The notes under the pieces are model-generated. The model was not told the origin of the DNA, did no database searches, and saw only the letters and a list, made by a program, of their open reading frames with translations. From DATGWF01 sp035299585 (GTDB lineage Bacteria > Actinomycetota > Actinomycetes > Actinomycetales > Microbacteriaceae), in the NCBI GenBank assembly GCA_035299585.1, contig DATGWF010000101.1, forward strand, positions 1 through 15,471: DNA of 15,471 bases, read 5' to 3'. A program made the translations under genes and the position numbers. Positions 1 to 7,360 of the stretch are shown in pieces (position 1 is the stretch's first letter; each line of letters starts with the position of its first letter).

Positions 1-1
1 G

Positions 2-676
2 AGCGAGTGGCCAGTGGGCACCAAGCTCATCTGGCTGAACAGTCCCGGAAATCCAGACGGCCGGGTCGTCGACGTCGATGGACTCCGCCGCGCAGTCGAA
101 CGGGCGCGCGAGCTCGGTGCGGTCATCGTGAACGACGAATGCTATGCCGAACTCCCTTGGACCGTCGCCGAGATCCCGTGCATCCTCGACCACCGCGTGA
201 GCAGCGGCGACCACTCCGGCATCCTCGCCATCTACTCGCTCAGCAAGCAATCGAATATGGCGGGCTATCGTGCTGCGCTCGTGGCGGGCGATGCGGTGCT
301 CATCGAGCGACTCACCGTCGTGCGGAAGCACGCCGGCATGATTGTCCCGGGGCCGGTGCAACACGCCATGGCGATTGCGCTCGCGGATGACACGCATGTC
401 GGAGAGCAGCGCGAACGCTATCGGGCGCGTCGCGCGCGACTGCTTCCCGCGCTCGAGGCCGCGGGGTTCCGTATTGACTATTCGGATGCGGGACTATACC
501 TCTGGGCCACGGAGCAGCGAGACGCGTGGGAATCTATTGCACGACTCGCGGCGCTCGGAATCCTGGCGGGACCGGGTCATTTCTACGGCGCCCACTTTCC
601 GAACCACGTGCGCCTCTCGCTCACGGCGTCCGACGAGCGGATTGCTGCGGCGGCCGTGCGACTCACCGCGCTGTGA
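2..676 (+). CDS. dapC: Succinyldiaminopimelate aminotransferase, 3' part (5' end outside window)
   Basis: PLP-dependent class I/II aminotransferase that transfers an amino group from glutamate to N-succinyl-2-amino-6-ketopimelate in the succinylase route to meso-diaminopimelate and lysine (cytosol). The frame is open from base 2, so the N-terminal part is missing. Visible fold-type I landmarks in order: NSPGNP (Asn near PLP), NDECYAEL (Asp to the pyridine nitrogen, Tyr to the PLP oxygen), SLSKQSNMAGYR (the Lys should form the Schiff base with PLP) and NHVRLSLT near the C-terminus (Arg for the substrate carboxylate). The DapC call over other aminotransferases comes from the actinobacterial look of these motifs and from dapD and dapE lying about 8 kb downstream. 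The TGA is at 674-676. Only 44 bases separate it from the next gene. Confidence 0.88.
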   Translation, partial: SEWPVGTKLIWLNSPGNPDGRVVDVDGLRRAVERARELGAVIVNDECYAELPWTVAEIPCILDHRVSSGDHSGILAIYSLSKQSNMAGYRAALVAGDAVLIERLTVVRKHAGMIVPGPVQHAMAIALADDTHVGEQRERYRARRARLLPALEAAGFRIDYSDAGLYLWATEQRDAWESIARLAALGILAGPGHFYGAHFPNHVRLSLTASDERIAAAAVRLTAL

Positions 677-708
677 GTAACTTCAACGAGTGGAAGTCGC
701 AACTGAAC

Positions 709-714
709 TAGCGT
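709..714 (+). promoter_or_regulatory. -10 element TAGCGT, leaderless promoter of the 721 gene
   Basis: TAGCGT matches the actinobacterial -10 pattern TANNNT and lies exactly six bases (cactgc) before the ATG at 721, so transcription would start at or next to the A of the start codon. No Shine-Dalgarno sequence is present at normal spacing, which fits a leaderless mRNA. No convincing -35 box is seen. The identical hexamer at identical spacing precedes the 2865 gene. Confidence 0.6.
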
Positions 715-720
715 CACTGC

Positions 721-2667
721 ATGAGGTGGGGACCGAAGCGTCGAGCCACTGCCATCGCGACGGCCGGGCTTGTCCTCACTGTGCTCGTCTCCATAACAAC
801 TCCGAACACCTCTGCCTCATCCGCGGCAAGCGCTGTCGTGCCCGTCGAGGTGGCTCCCGCACTCTTGGCCGAGAACCCCATCCCCGATGCGGCGAGAATC
901 GCCATCTCGACCTCGACCGCGCGAATCGCGCTCGCCACAGCGGGCGCAATCGTGGTGCGCCCTCTCGACGTCGATGTGCGCCAAACGCTCCCGACGCCAT
1001 CCTCCGCAGTTCCCAGCGCACTGACGTTTTCGTCGCAGACCGGAGCGCTGTGGTTCATTGACAACGGGACGCTTTGGCGGGGAAGTGGAACGGACACGGA
1101 CTGGATAGCGCTCCCCGTGGGTGGCGACGTGGCCCTCGGTCTCGCGGCCGATCCGGTGAGCGATGACGTGTTCGTCGTTGTCCAACGTGCTCCCGACCAG
1201 GTGGCCATCCAGCGTTGGGATGCGAATGGAATGCTCGCACAAATTAATCTCGGCCACTGGCACCTCGCACTTCCGGCCAGCATTCCGCTCGCGGTCTCGC
1301 CCGACGGGACCGTCGCCGTGGTCGCACTGAACGGTGGTGAACTGTGGGCCCACAATCCGGTCCAGCCCAGTGAGCTGCGGAGCGTCAATCTCGAGACCGG
1401 CACACTTCTCGGAATCGCCGAATTCGATCCCTGGGCCAGCGCGATCACAGCCTCGCCGAACGGCGCGGCCATCGCGGTCGCGAGTGCCGCGACCGGGAGG
1501 GTCGCGGTGTATGGCGCGACAACGCTCGAGCCCATCCTGGATGAGCCCGGATTCGATCAACCCGCTCAGCTCGCGTTCACCGCGGACAGCGCCGCGCTCG
1601 CGGTGTCCCACGCCCACGGAACCGATGTCCTTCCGCTCAGCGGCTCAGAGAGCGAGCGAGCGAACGCGACCATTCACCTGAATGTCGGGACGGAATGCAC
1701 AGGTGCTGCGGTTTCGAGCGAGAACGTGCTCTGGACCGGTTGCGCGGCGGATGACCCACTCAGCGCGTTCCAGCTGACACCGGCCTCGCCGGCAGTCACC
1801 GATGGAGTGGCCCCGGTGGTCGGTGCTGCACTGAGCCCCGGTTACGCCGAACTCGTCGGAACGGTAGGGGCGTCCGCGGCCTCGACCGGCTTCGAATGGA
1901 TCGGGCCAGGCGAACCGAGGTATTCCATCGAGCCGGCACTGCCCTCCGGGCTCACGCTCGATCCGGCCACGGGGGCGATATCCGGAACCCTCGAAGATGC
2001 CGTTTGGGGCTGGTTTCGCGTGAGCGCGACAGACGATATCGAATCGGCGAGCCGACTCGTGCTCGTGGACGTCCATCCCCGTTTCGCTGAGGTCATGCCC
2101 GACATACTCACCACCGAGGGCATGACCGTCGATCAGCCGATTGGAGAACTGGTTGGGTTCGGTGGTCCGGTGACCGTCACGGTGTCACCCGATCTGCCGA
2201 ACGACCTCATTCTCGAAGCGGACGGACGAGCTCGTGGCTTTGCCCGGTCTTCCGTTCCGACGGCGTTCTACCAGGCGTCTGTGAGCTGGTCGTACTGGAC
2301 GGAATCCATCACGATGTCCGTCCTGATCAACGAGGACGGGTTGATTGACGGCGGCGGAGGAGAGGTTGTCGTCGACCCCCCACCGCTCCTCCCGGTGCCG
2401 TCGGTCACGGTCGTGATTGCTCCGCCGGATGATTCGAGCTCCACGCGGCCGACGTCGAGCCCGTCACCAGGCCCCGGAGGTTCGACCGCAGGGCCGTCGC
2501 CGAGACCGAGCGAGCGAGCCACGCTCGAGGCAGACGTGCCCCAAGCGGTTTCGCCAGATGCCATTTCCGCCCTCATCGCGGCCGGTTGGGTTCTCGGCAT
2601 CTCAGTTCTCGCGGCGCTCGCCGCATTTGGCTCGCTCAGTTTCCTCGGCATCCGGCGTCGGCCGTGA
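721..2667 (+). CDS. Exported membrane-anchored protein: beta-propeller-like region plus two putative-Ig repeats
   Basis: 648 residues; specific function unknown. Residues 1 to about 38 form a signal peptide: basic start MRWGPKRR, hydrophobic core, small-residue end near SSAASA. Residues about 40-370 are rich in short strand-like blocks such as LWFIDN, DVFVVVQR, GTVAVVALN and GAAIAVAS, resembling a beta-propeller (WD40/YVTN type), though no clean repeat is readable. A He_PIG-type putative Ig motif is clear at residue 407 (LPSGLTLDPATGAISG). A degenerate copy lies 85 residues later at 492 (LPNDLILEADGRARG). Then come a Gly/Pro/Ser-rich linker (about 545-600), one membrane helix (about 619-641) and the tail GIRRRP, giving a predicted type I topology with the bulk outside. 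No LPXTG motif. The design matches the 4228 protein and suggests a surface recognition or adhesion role; that is inference. The ATG is supported by the -10 six bases upstream. Confidence 0.85.
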   Translation: MRWGPKRRATAIATAGLVLTVLVSITTPNTSASSAASAVVPVEVAPALLAENPIPDAARIAISTSTARIALATAGAIVVRPLDVDVRQTLPTPSSAVPSALTFSSQTGALWFIDNGTLWRGSGTDTDWIALPVGGDVALGLAADPVSDDVFVVVQRAPDQVAIQRWDANGMLAQINLGHWHLALPASIPLAVSPDGTVAVVALNGGELWAHNPVQPSELRSVNLETGTLLGIAEFDPWASAITASPNGAAIAVASAATGRVAVYGATTLEPILDEPGFDQPAQLAFTADSAALAVSHAHGTDVLPLSGSESERANATIHLNVGTECTGAAVSSENVLWTGCAADDPLSAFQLTPASPAVTDGVAPVVGAALSPGYAELVGTVGASAASTGFEWIGPGEPRYSIEPALPSGLTLDPATGAISGTLEDAVWGWFRVSATDDIESASRLVLVDVHPRFAEVMPDILTTEGMTVDQPIGELVGFGGPVTVTVSPDLPNDLILEADGRARGFARSSVPTAFYQASVSWSYWTESITMSVLINEDGLIDGGGGEVVVDPPPLLPVPSVTVVIAPPDDSSSTRPTSSPSPGPGGSTAGPSPRPSERATLEADVPQAVSPDAISALIAAGWVLGISVLAALAAFGSLSFLGIRRRP

Positions 2668-2864
2668 TGGGCATGTCAGGGCGAGCATGCTGAAGACGAG
2701 CGATTCTGGACGCCACAGGCTCCGGCCTCGTGGCGGTGGCGCTTTTCCTCGGCGCCGGCGCTCGTGTCGGAATCCTGCGGTCGCGGGTTCGACGCTGACG
2801 CACGCTTCAGCCGACTGTGGAGAATGCTGACGTCCGACGGGTGGTGGTGCGCTAGCGTCCAGCC
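2668..2864. other. Intergenic gap between the 721 and 2865 genes
   Basis: 197 bases without a credible gene; open frames crossing it are extensions of antisense shadows. It contains short GC-rich self-complementary stretches, for example GGCGC and GCGCC around 2730-2755, but no hairpin with a T-run that I would call a terminator. At its 3' end is the putative leaderless promoter of the protease gene. Confidence 0.5.
2853..2858 (+). promoter_or_regulatory. -10 element TAGCGT, leaderless promoter of the protease gene
   Basis: TAGCGT followed by six bases (ccagcc) and the ATG at 2865, the same hexamer and spacing as before the 721 gene. There is no Shine-Dalgarno sequence at useful distance. 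CTGACG at 2827-2832 resembles a -35 but the 20-base spacer is long. Confidence 0.6.
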
Positions 2865-4076
2865 ATGAAGCGAGGACGACGGTGGGTAGGACTCGTAGGG
2901 CTGGGGCTCGGGCTCGCTCTGGGGCCAACAGGAATCTCTGGCGGCGTCGCCGGGGGTCTCGGGGGAGGCGCCCCGGCTTCGGCAACGCCAGTTTCCAGCA
3001 TTGAGGTGCCGGTGACCATCATTCAGGGTCAAAACGGCATTACCCCGACCGTCCGCATTTCGCTCAACGGGTCTGAACCGTTGACCGTCCTGCTCGACAG
3101 TGGCTCGTCCGGTCTCGTACTGGGCGCCGAGGCCGTTCCCGCTACGCTCGAACCCTCGCTCACGTCGCTCAACACCCCGGTCTCCCGCACGTACACCTCG
3201 GCGTCCGTGCAAGGCGGACTGTATTCGGCCGACATGGCCCTGCTCGGCGGGGACGGTACCGCCGTTGGGACGTGGACGGCTCCACTCGCGATTGTGTCCT
3301 GCCAAGTCGCCGGCTGTGGTTGGCCGCGGGCCGGCATCGTTGGCGTCCTCGGCATCGGAAGCGGAGCGCAAATCATTGAGGGAAGCGGCGGAGAGACGGT
3401 GCTCGCGAGTCCCTTCACGACGGCCGCGAACGTCACCGGGGTCGCGTTTCATTTTGATTCATCCTCTCGCTCGGGAGCCTTCTGGGTCGGCCAACCCTAT
3501 GCCGCCGGAGCCACGACGTTTCAGGCGCCGGCGAAGCAGGCCACATATTCCAACGGCCTTCCGGTGTTCTGGCATTACGTTGCGAGCTGTTGGACGATAT
3601 CGAGCATCACCGCGTGCGATGCGTACACGACCTTCGACAGCGGGGCAGAGTACGGGTTTATCGCGACGAGTCAGTTTGAACCCCTCTTCGGCGAGTCGAC
3701 CGGCCCACTTCCAGACGGCACCCAGATCGCGATTTCGCCGACGTCGAATGCTCCGGCGGTGGGAACAATGACGGTGAGTACACCGAACTTCCAGTTGCGA
3801 AACGATCCGGGGAAATCAAGCGAACCTCTTGCCAGCAATAGCGGAGCCGGCTTCTTGCTCGATCGGGATGTGGTCATCGACTATCAGTTGGGCACGGTCG
3901 GCATCGGCGAACTGGGCGTCAACGAGCTCGGGATCGCCGCATCGCCACCCCCGAACGCGTCGGGGAAGGTGGTCATCACCATTTGGTCGCTCGCATGGTG
4001 GGGGCTCGTTGGGGGATTTGTCGCCATCGTGGGTGTCGTTGGCGCCCTTGGGTTTTGGCTTCGCAAAACCCGTTAG
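2865..4076 (+). CDS. Membrane-anchored pepsin-like aspartic protease (predicted)
   Basis: 403 residues. Residues 1-40 look like a signal peptide (MKRGRRW, Gly/Leu core, APASA before Thr41). Two aspartic-protease signatures sit about 180 residues apart, as in bilobal pepsin-fold enzymes: LLDSGSSGLVL with Asp78 and TTFDSGAEYGFIA with Asp258. Both are DSG rather than the commoner DTG, which family members allow. Between them are GIVGVLGIGSG, resembling the G-[IV]-[LM]-G-[LI]-G block after the first lobe, and four cysteines in two close pairs (SCQVAGC; SCWTISSITAC) that could form disulfides outside the cell. A C-terminal helix (about 371-397) with tail WLRKTR should anchor it, active site outward. 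In Mycobacterium the PE_PGRS35 protease PecA is a surface pepsin-like analogue by fold. Bacterial DUF3443 proteins are another possible relative. The substrate is unknown; the two flanking surface proteins are candidates (inference). Proteolytic activity is unproven. Confidence 0.75.
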   Translation: MKRGRRWVGLVGLGLGLALGPTGISGGVAGGLGGGAPASATPVSSIEVPVTIIQGQNGITPTVRISLNGSEPLTVLLDSGSSGLVLGAEAVPATLEPSLTSLNTPVSRTYTSASVQGGLYSADMALLGGDGTAVGTWTAPLAIVSCQVAGCGWPRAGIVGVLGIGSGAQIIEGSGGETVLASPFTTAANVTGVAFHFDSSSRSGAFWVGQPYAAGATTFQAPAKQATYSNGLPVFWHYVASCWTISSITACDAYTTFDSGAEYGFIATSQFEPLFGESTGPLPDGTQIAISPTSNAPAVGTMTVSTPNFQLRNDPGKSSEPLASNSGAGFLLDRDVVIDYQLGTVGIGELGVNELGIAASPPPNASGKVVITIWSLAWWGLVGGFVAIVGVVGALGFWLRKTR

Positions 4077-4083
4077 GCATGCT

Positions 4084-4128
4084 GTACCGAGGGGCGATTC
4101 GGGGTCGATCTCGCCCGGGGTGGGTACG
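4084..4128 (+). terminator. Possible imperfect hairpin downstream of the protease gene
   Basis: GTACC at 4084-4088 can pair with GGTAC near 4123-4128, and inside it GGGCGA (4092-4097) pairs with TCGCCC (4111-4116). The loop is long and no T-run follows, so this is a weak rho-independent terminator candidate at best. It lies just after the TAG at 4074-4076. The rest of the 4077-4227 gap holds nothing else recognisable except the next promoter. Confidence 0.25.
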
Positions 4129-4215
4129 AATGGTGTACTGCGCTGCCTCACGACGGTGAACGACGAAACTCTCGCGAACTGTGCATAAACACCGATGCCT
4201 CTGCGACGGCTCGCC

Positions 4216-4221
4216 TAGCTT
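4216..4221 (+). promoter_or_regulatory. -10 element TAGCTT, leaderless promoter of the 4228 gene
   Basis: TAGCTT, six bases (ttccac), then the ATG at 4228. It differs by one base from the hexamers before the 721 and 2865 genes and has the same spacing. No Shine-Dalgarno sequence or clear -35 is seen. Confidence 0.6.
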
Positions 4222-4227
4222 TTCCAC

Positions 4228-7128
4228 ATGTGGTGGGGAAAGCGCGAAACGCGCAACACAGTTCAGGCAATCGTGTCAACGACCTTGCTGGTCGCCGGGA
4301 CACTTCTCGGAACGCTCGTCGGGGCGGCGCCCGCCTCTGCGCTCACGCCGATTACGACGATTTCGGATGGCATCGGAAGCAACGCGACGGTGGCGACCAC
4401 GTCACCAGACGGGCAAACCCTATATGTCGGCACGAGCCAGTGGGTCAACGTCATCTCCACGGAAACGAATACCTCTGAGTTGCAAATCGTGCCACCCGAT
4501 TTTGGAACCGTGGTCGGCCTCGTGACGTCGGACGACGGTACGCAACTCTTTGTTGCGTCGTATCGGGACTGGGCGCAGGAACTCACTATCACCCAATACG
4601 ACACGTCTGATTACCTGAGCTACAGCGTCGTGACGACCTACCAGTTCGCCTCATACACGATTACCGGGATGGTGTATTTCGGAGCGGAGTTCGGGGGGAA
4701 CCTCGCGCTTTCGGATGCGTTCGGTGACCAGATTCTGGTGATTTCGCTCGGACCAGATGGCGGTGATTTCTCGATTCTCGCCTACACCTCACCTCGAGGG
4801 ATTGCGCTGGCGCCCGACGGCAACACGCTCTACTCGGTCGAGTCGGGCGATATCGAAAGCTACGTTGTGACCTACGACCTCGGCGGACTCTCGATGATCG
4901 GGCACCAGACGATTGACAGTCCGGAAGATTTCAATTACTCCGAGGTGACCGACGTTGCGATGACGGCCGATGGAAGTTCGCTTCTCGTGTCGGACTGGTA
5001 CAACGACTGCGTGTACGTGTTCCACGACGTCCCGGGAAATGGTCTCAACGACATGTACACGGTGTGCGGTGTTCACGACGCTCAAAGCATCGCCATTGGT
5101 GCTCAAAACGCCTATGCCTACGTTTCGGGTTCCGATGGCGTCAGTGTGGTCGACTTCGAGACGTACGAGGTGTTGGCACTTGAATCGGCTGGAGATACTC
5201 CCTACGGAGTGGCCTTTGCGGCTCAAAGCTCTCAGCTGTATGTGACCAACAATTCAAGTAGTGGAAGCGTTGCGGTATTTCAGACGGCGGCGCTCAGCCC
5301 CCCGACGCAATCGATCACGACCACGGTCGGAGGCACCATCGCGAGCGCGGTGCTCGTCGCGACCGGTTTCCAGTCGTCCGAGCTCGCATATTCCGTGGCA
5401 CCAGACCTGCCGAGCGGGTTGTCACTTGACAGTTCAACGGGCGTCGTGAGTGGAACACCCACGCAAGCATTTGTGCCCACGGACTATGCCATTACCGTCA
5501 CTGGACCATCGGAATATGCGACGGCAACGCTGACGCTTGCCGTGGATCCGTTGGCGAGCCCCGCGACCGCGAGCATCGTGACGGCCGCCGGACAGTACTA
5601 TCCCGGTGAGGATGCAGTCATTCAGGGCTTCAGTTGCCTACCCGAGTTCGCCGTCACGGCCGGCGCACTGCCCGATGGACTCGTTCTGTCGAGCGAAAGC
5701 GGGAGCGTTTCGGGAACGCCGAGTACCGCGAGCACCGCAAACGTCACCATCACCGCGTCGTGCGCCGGACTCAGTGCCAGCTTCCAGCAATCCATCTCCG
5801 TCGTTGGCGCCGTCAACCCCAACCCGCTGCAGGTACAGGCGTTTGTTGGACAGGTTTTTACCTCCTCGCCGGTGGAGATTGTAGGTTTGGGGTCGCCGCT
5901 CACCGCCGACGTGAGTCCGGCGCTCCCCGAAGGGGTGCATTTCCACCCCGAAACCGGAGTGTTGAGCGGCACGCCGACAGCGGTCCAACCGTCGACGAGC
6001 TATACCGTCACGGTGAGCGACGGCACGAATTCGGCCTCGTTTGAGCTCCAGCTGACGGTGGACCCGACGGTGAGTTACACCGTGCCGCAAACGGCGAATG
6101 CCGGAGTTGCGTACTCCAGCGGTCTCCCGATGCTGGTCGGGTGGGTTGGTGAGGTGGCGTTCACCTCCGACAACCTCCCGAGCGGGTTCGTAATCGATCA
6201 GGCGACGGGAGAAATCAGCGGAGAAGCGCCGACCGCGCTCGCGCCGCAATCGGTGGACATCGTGGCAACCAACGGCGAATTTACCGTGACCGCGACACTC
6301 ACCTTTGCCATCGACCCGACGCTCACGCCCTCGACGTCGAGCGTCGGCGCCCAGCGCAATCTCCCCTTCACCGTGACGATGACGCCGGTCGGCTTTATTG
6401 CACCGCTGGCGTACAGCACGAGCTCGGAGCTTCCACCGGGAGTCACACTCGACCCCGACTCTGGATCGCTTTCGGGTGCCTTGACGAGCTTCACCAACTG
6501 GAGCCCGATTCTCGTGAGTGCCACCGACGGGACGTTCACAACGGCCACTGAGGTGACCATAGGTTCAGTAGACCTGTCGCCGGACTCGCAGTTCCTCAGC
6601 GGAGTACCCGGCGTTCCGATGCAGAGCGCGGTGCTGGTCGGGGTGAATGCGAGTTCACCCGAGGCCTTTACGATCTCGCCGACGATTCCGTCGTGGGCGA
6701 CCTTTGACCCGGGCACGGGCCAGCTGAGTGGAACTCCGGACGCAACCTTGTCGCAAACCTTATTCACGATCACATCGACGGCCGCAAACTTCGTGGCCCG
6801 CGCTCACATCACGCTGACGGTTGACGAAACGCTTGGCTCTGGCGACCCGGAACCGACGCCGAACCCAACGCCGATCCCGACGCCAAGCCAGCCCGCACCT
6901 CAGACGCCGTTGATTATTGCGCCGTCGCCGACACCGTCGGTCACGCCCACGCCGACGGCGACTCCTACGCCATCGCCGACAGAGTCGGACGCAATTCTTG
7001 CGACCGACGACTCGAGCGGGAACCCTGGCGGGCCGGGAGTGTTGCCGCTGGTGCTCGGCGGACTTGCCATTGTCGGCATCGGAGCCGCGGTGAGCGCACT
7101 CTGGGTTCGATCGCGGCGCGGTCTCTAG
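4228..7128 (+). CDS. Large exported membrane-anchored protein: beta-propeller plus six putative-Ig repeats
   Basis: 966 residues; specific function unknown. The signal peptide is about residues 1-38, ending APASA before Leu39, as in the protease. Residues about 40-350 look like a YVTN/lactonase-type beta-propeller, with blade motifs TSPDGQTLYVGTS, SDDGTQLFVASY, APDGNTLYSVES, TADGSSLLVSDW and QSSQLYVTNNS. Two cysteines (NDCVYVF and YTVCG) could form a disulfide. Next come six He_PIG-type putative Ig units whose LPxGLxLDxxTGxxSGTP-like cores begin at residues 394, 481, 566, 650, 735 and 820, a spacing of 84-87. The last three are more divergent. A Pro/Thr-rich stalk (about 874-922) leads to a membrane helix (about 938-960) and the tail RSRRGL. 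The predicted form is a long rod displayed outside the cell with a propeller head. A propeller with tandem Ig units suggests binding to a surface or polymer, but no ligand can be named. Same design as the 721 protein. Confidence 0.88.
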   Translation: MWWGKRETRNTVQAIVSTTLLVAGTLLGTLVGAAPASALTPITTISDGIGSNATVATTSPDGQTLYVGTSQWVNVISTETNTSELQIVPPDFGTVVGLVTSDDGTQLFVASYRDWAQELTITQYDTSDYLSYSVVTTYQFASYTITGMVYFGAEFGGNLALSDAFGDQILVISLGPDGGDFSILAYTSPRGIALAPDGNTLYSVESGDIESYVVTYDLGGLSMIGHQTIDSPEDFNYSEVTDVAMTADGSSLLVSDWYNDCVYVFHDVPGNGLNDMYTVCGVHDAQSIAIGAQNAYAYVSGSDGVSVVDFETYEVLALESAGDTPYGVAFAAQSSQLYVTNNSSSGSVAVFQTAALSPPTQSITTTVGGTIASAVLVATGFQSSELAYSVAPDLPSGLSLDSSTGVVSGTPTQAFVPTDYAITVTGPSEYATATLTLAVDPLASPATASIVTAAGQYYPGEDAVIQGFSCLPEFAVTAGALPDGLVLSSESGSVSGTPSTASTANVTITASCAGLSASFQQSISVVGAVNPNPLQVQAFVGQVFTSSPVEIVGLGSPLTADVSPALPEGVHFHPETGVLSGTPTAVQPSTSYTVTVSDGTNSASFELQLTVDPTVSYTVPQTANAGVAYSSGLPMLVGWVGEVAFTSDNLPSGFVIDQATGEISGEAPTALAPQSVDIVATNGEFTVTATLTFAIDPTLTPSTSSVGAQRNLPFTVTMTPVGFIAPLAYSTSSELPPGVTLDPDSGSLSGALTSFTNWSPILVSATDGTFTTATEVTIGSVDLSPDSQFLSGVPGVPMQSAVLVGVNASSPEAFTISPTIPSWATFDPGTGQLSGTPDATLSQTLFTITSTAANFVARAHITLTVDETLGSGDPEPTPNPTPIPTPSQPAPQTPLIIAPSPTPSVTPTPTATPTPSPTESDAILATDDSSGNPGGPGVLPLVLGGLAIVGIGAAVSALWVRSRRGL
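6847..6993 (+). repeat. Pro/Thr-rich stalk-coding low-complexity DNA
   Basis: Degenerate short repeats built on ccgacgcc/cccaacgcc code for a run of PTP-type units (PEPTPNPTPIPTP, then PTPTATPTPSPTES). This is a typical cell-wall-spanning spacer between extracellular domains and a membrane anchor. The repeat phase is in multiples of three, so copy-number change would alter stalk length without breaking the frame. Confidence 0.7.
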
Positions 7129-7132
7129 TCAG

Positions 7133-7148
7133 CGAGGCGATCGCCTCG
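7133..7148 (+). terminator. Perfect palindrome CGAGGCGATCGCCTCG just after the 4228 gene
   Basis: It lies 4 bases after the TAG at 7126-7128. As RNA it folds into a 6-bp GC-rich stem with a GATC loop. No T-run follows, so it is a weak intrinsic terminator candidate. As DNA it is a symmetric site that could bind a dimeric regulator. Confidence 0.35.
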
Positions 7149-7351
7149 GGTTCGGACCGGTGCCGTTCCCGGGACGCGGTCGCATGGGGTCTGATGACAG
7201 CCTTGTTGCTCAGCCACCACAGATTGCGACTTTCATTGGCGATTACGCCAGGTGCGCCTGTCGGCCATAGGCTGTACCCATTCGCCGCGCAATGCCAGAC
7301 CGGCCAGGCGAATCGCGGCGACTCGCCGCCACATCTTTTCTCTGAACCGGT

Positions 7352-7356
7352 GGAGG
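7352..7356 (+). promoter_or_regulatory. Shine-Dalgarno GGAGG of gltA
   Basis: GGAGG with four bases to the GTG at 7361 decides that start. This gene has a led transcript, unlike most other genes in the window, which start directly after a -10 element. Confidence 0.75.
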
Positions 7357-7360
7357 ATTC

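Larger units (their letters stand above)
7129..7360. other. Intergenic leader region upstream of gltA
   Basis: 232 bases with no credible gene, the largest gap in the window. At the left edge is a perfect 16-base palindrome (7133-7148). TAGGCT at 7268-7273 is a possible -10 for gltA, with TTACGC at 7243-7248 a poor -35 at 19-base spacing. This would give an mRNA leader of roughly 80 bases. TGGCG-ATTA-CGCCA at 7237-7250 is a small inverted repeat overlapping that -35. No known riboswitch pattern is recognised. Confidence 0.4.

Noticed and set aside
721..780. Twin-arginine signal on the 648-residue protein (KRRATAIATAG)
   Set aside because: It lacks the S/T-RRxFLK pattern. Basic residues before a hydrophobic core fit an ordinary Sec signal.
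1645..1662. Tetranucleotide GAGC repeats in the 721 gene (also near 2506-2518), as phase-variation tracts
   Set aside because: About three copies each is too few for effective slippage, and such runs are common in GC-rich coding DNA.
2685..4084. The octamer GCATGCTG just after both the 721 gene and the protease gene
   Set aside because: A single 8-base match at different distances from the stops, without flanking similarity, is likely chance.
7040..7128. Sortase (LPXTG) anchor at the end of the 966-residue protein
   Set aside because: VLPLVLGG lies within the hydrophobic segment and does not match LPXTG. A plain membrane anchor explains the end better.
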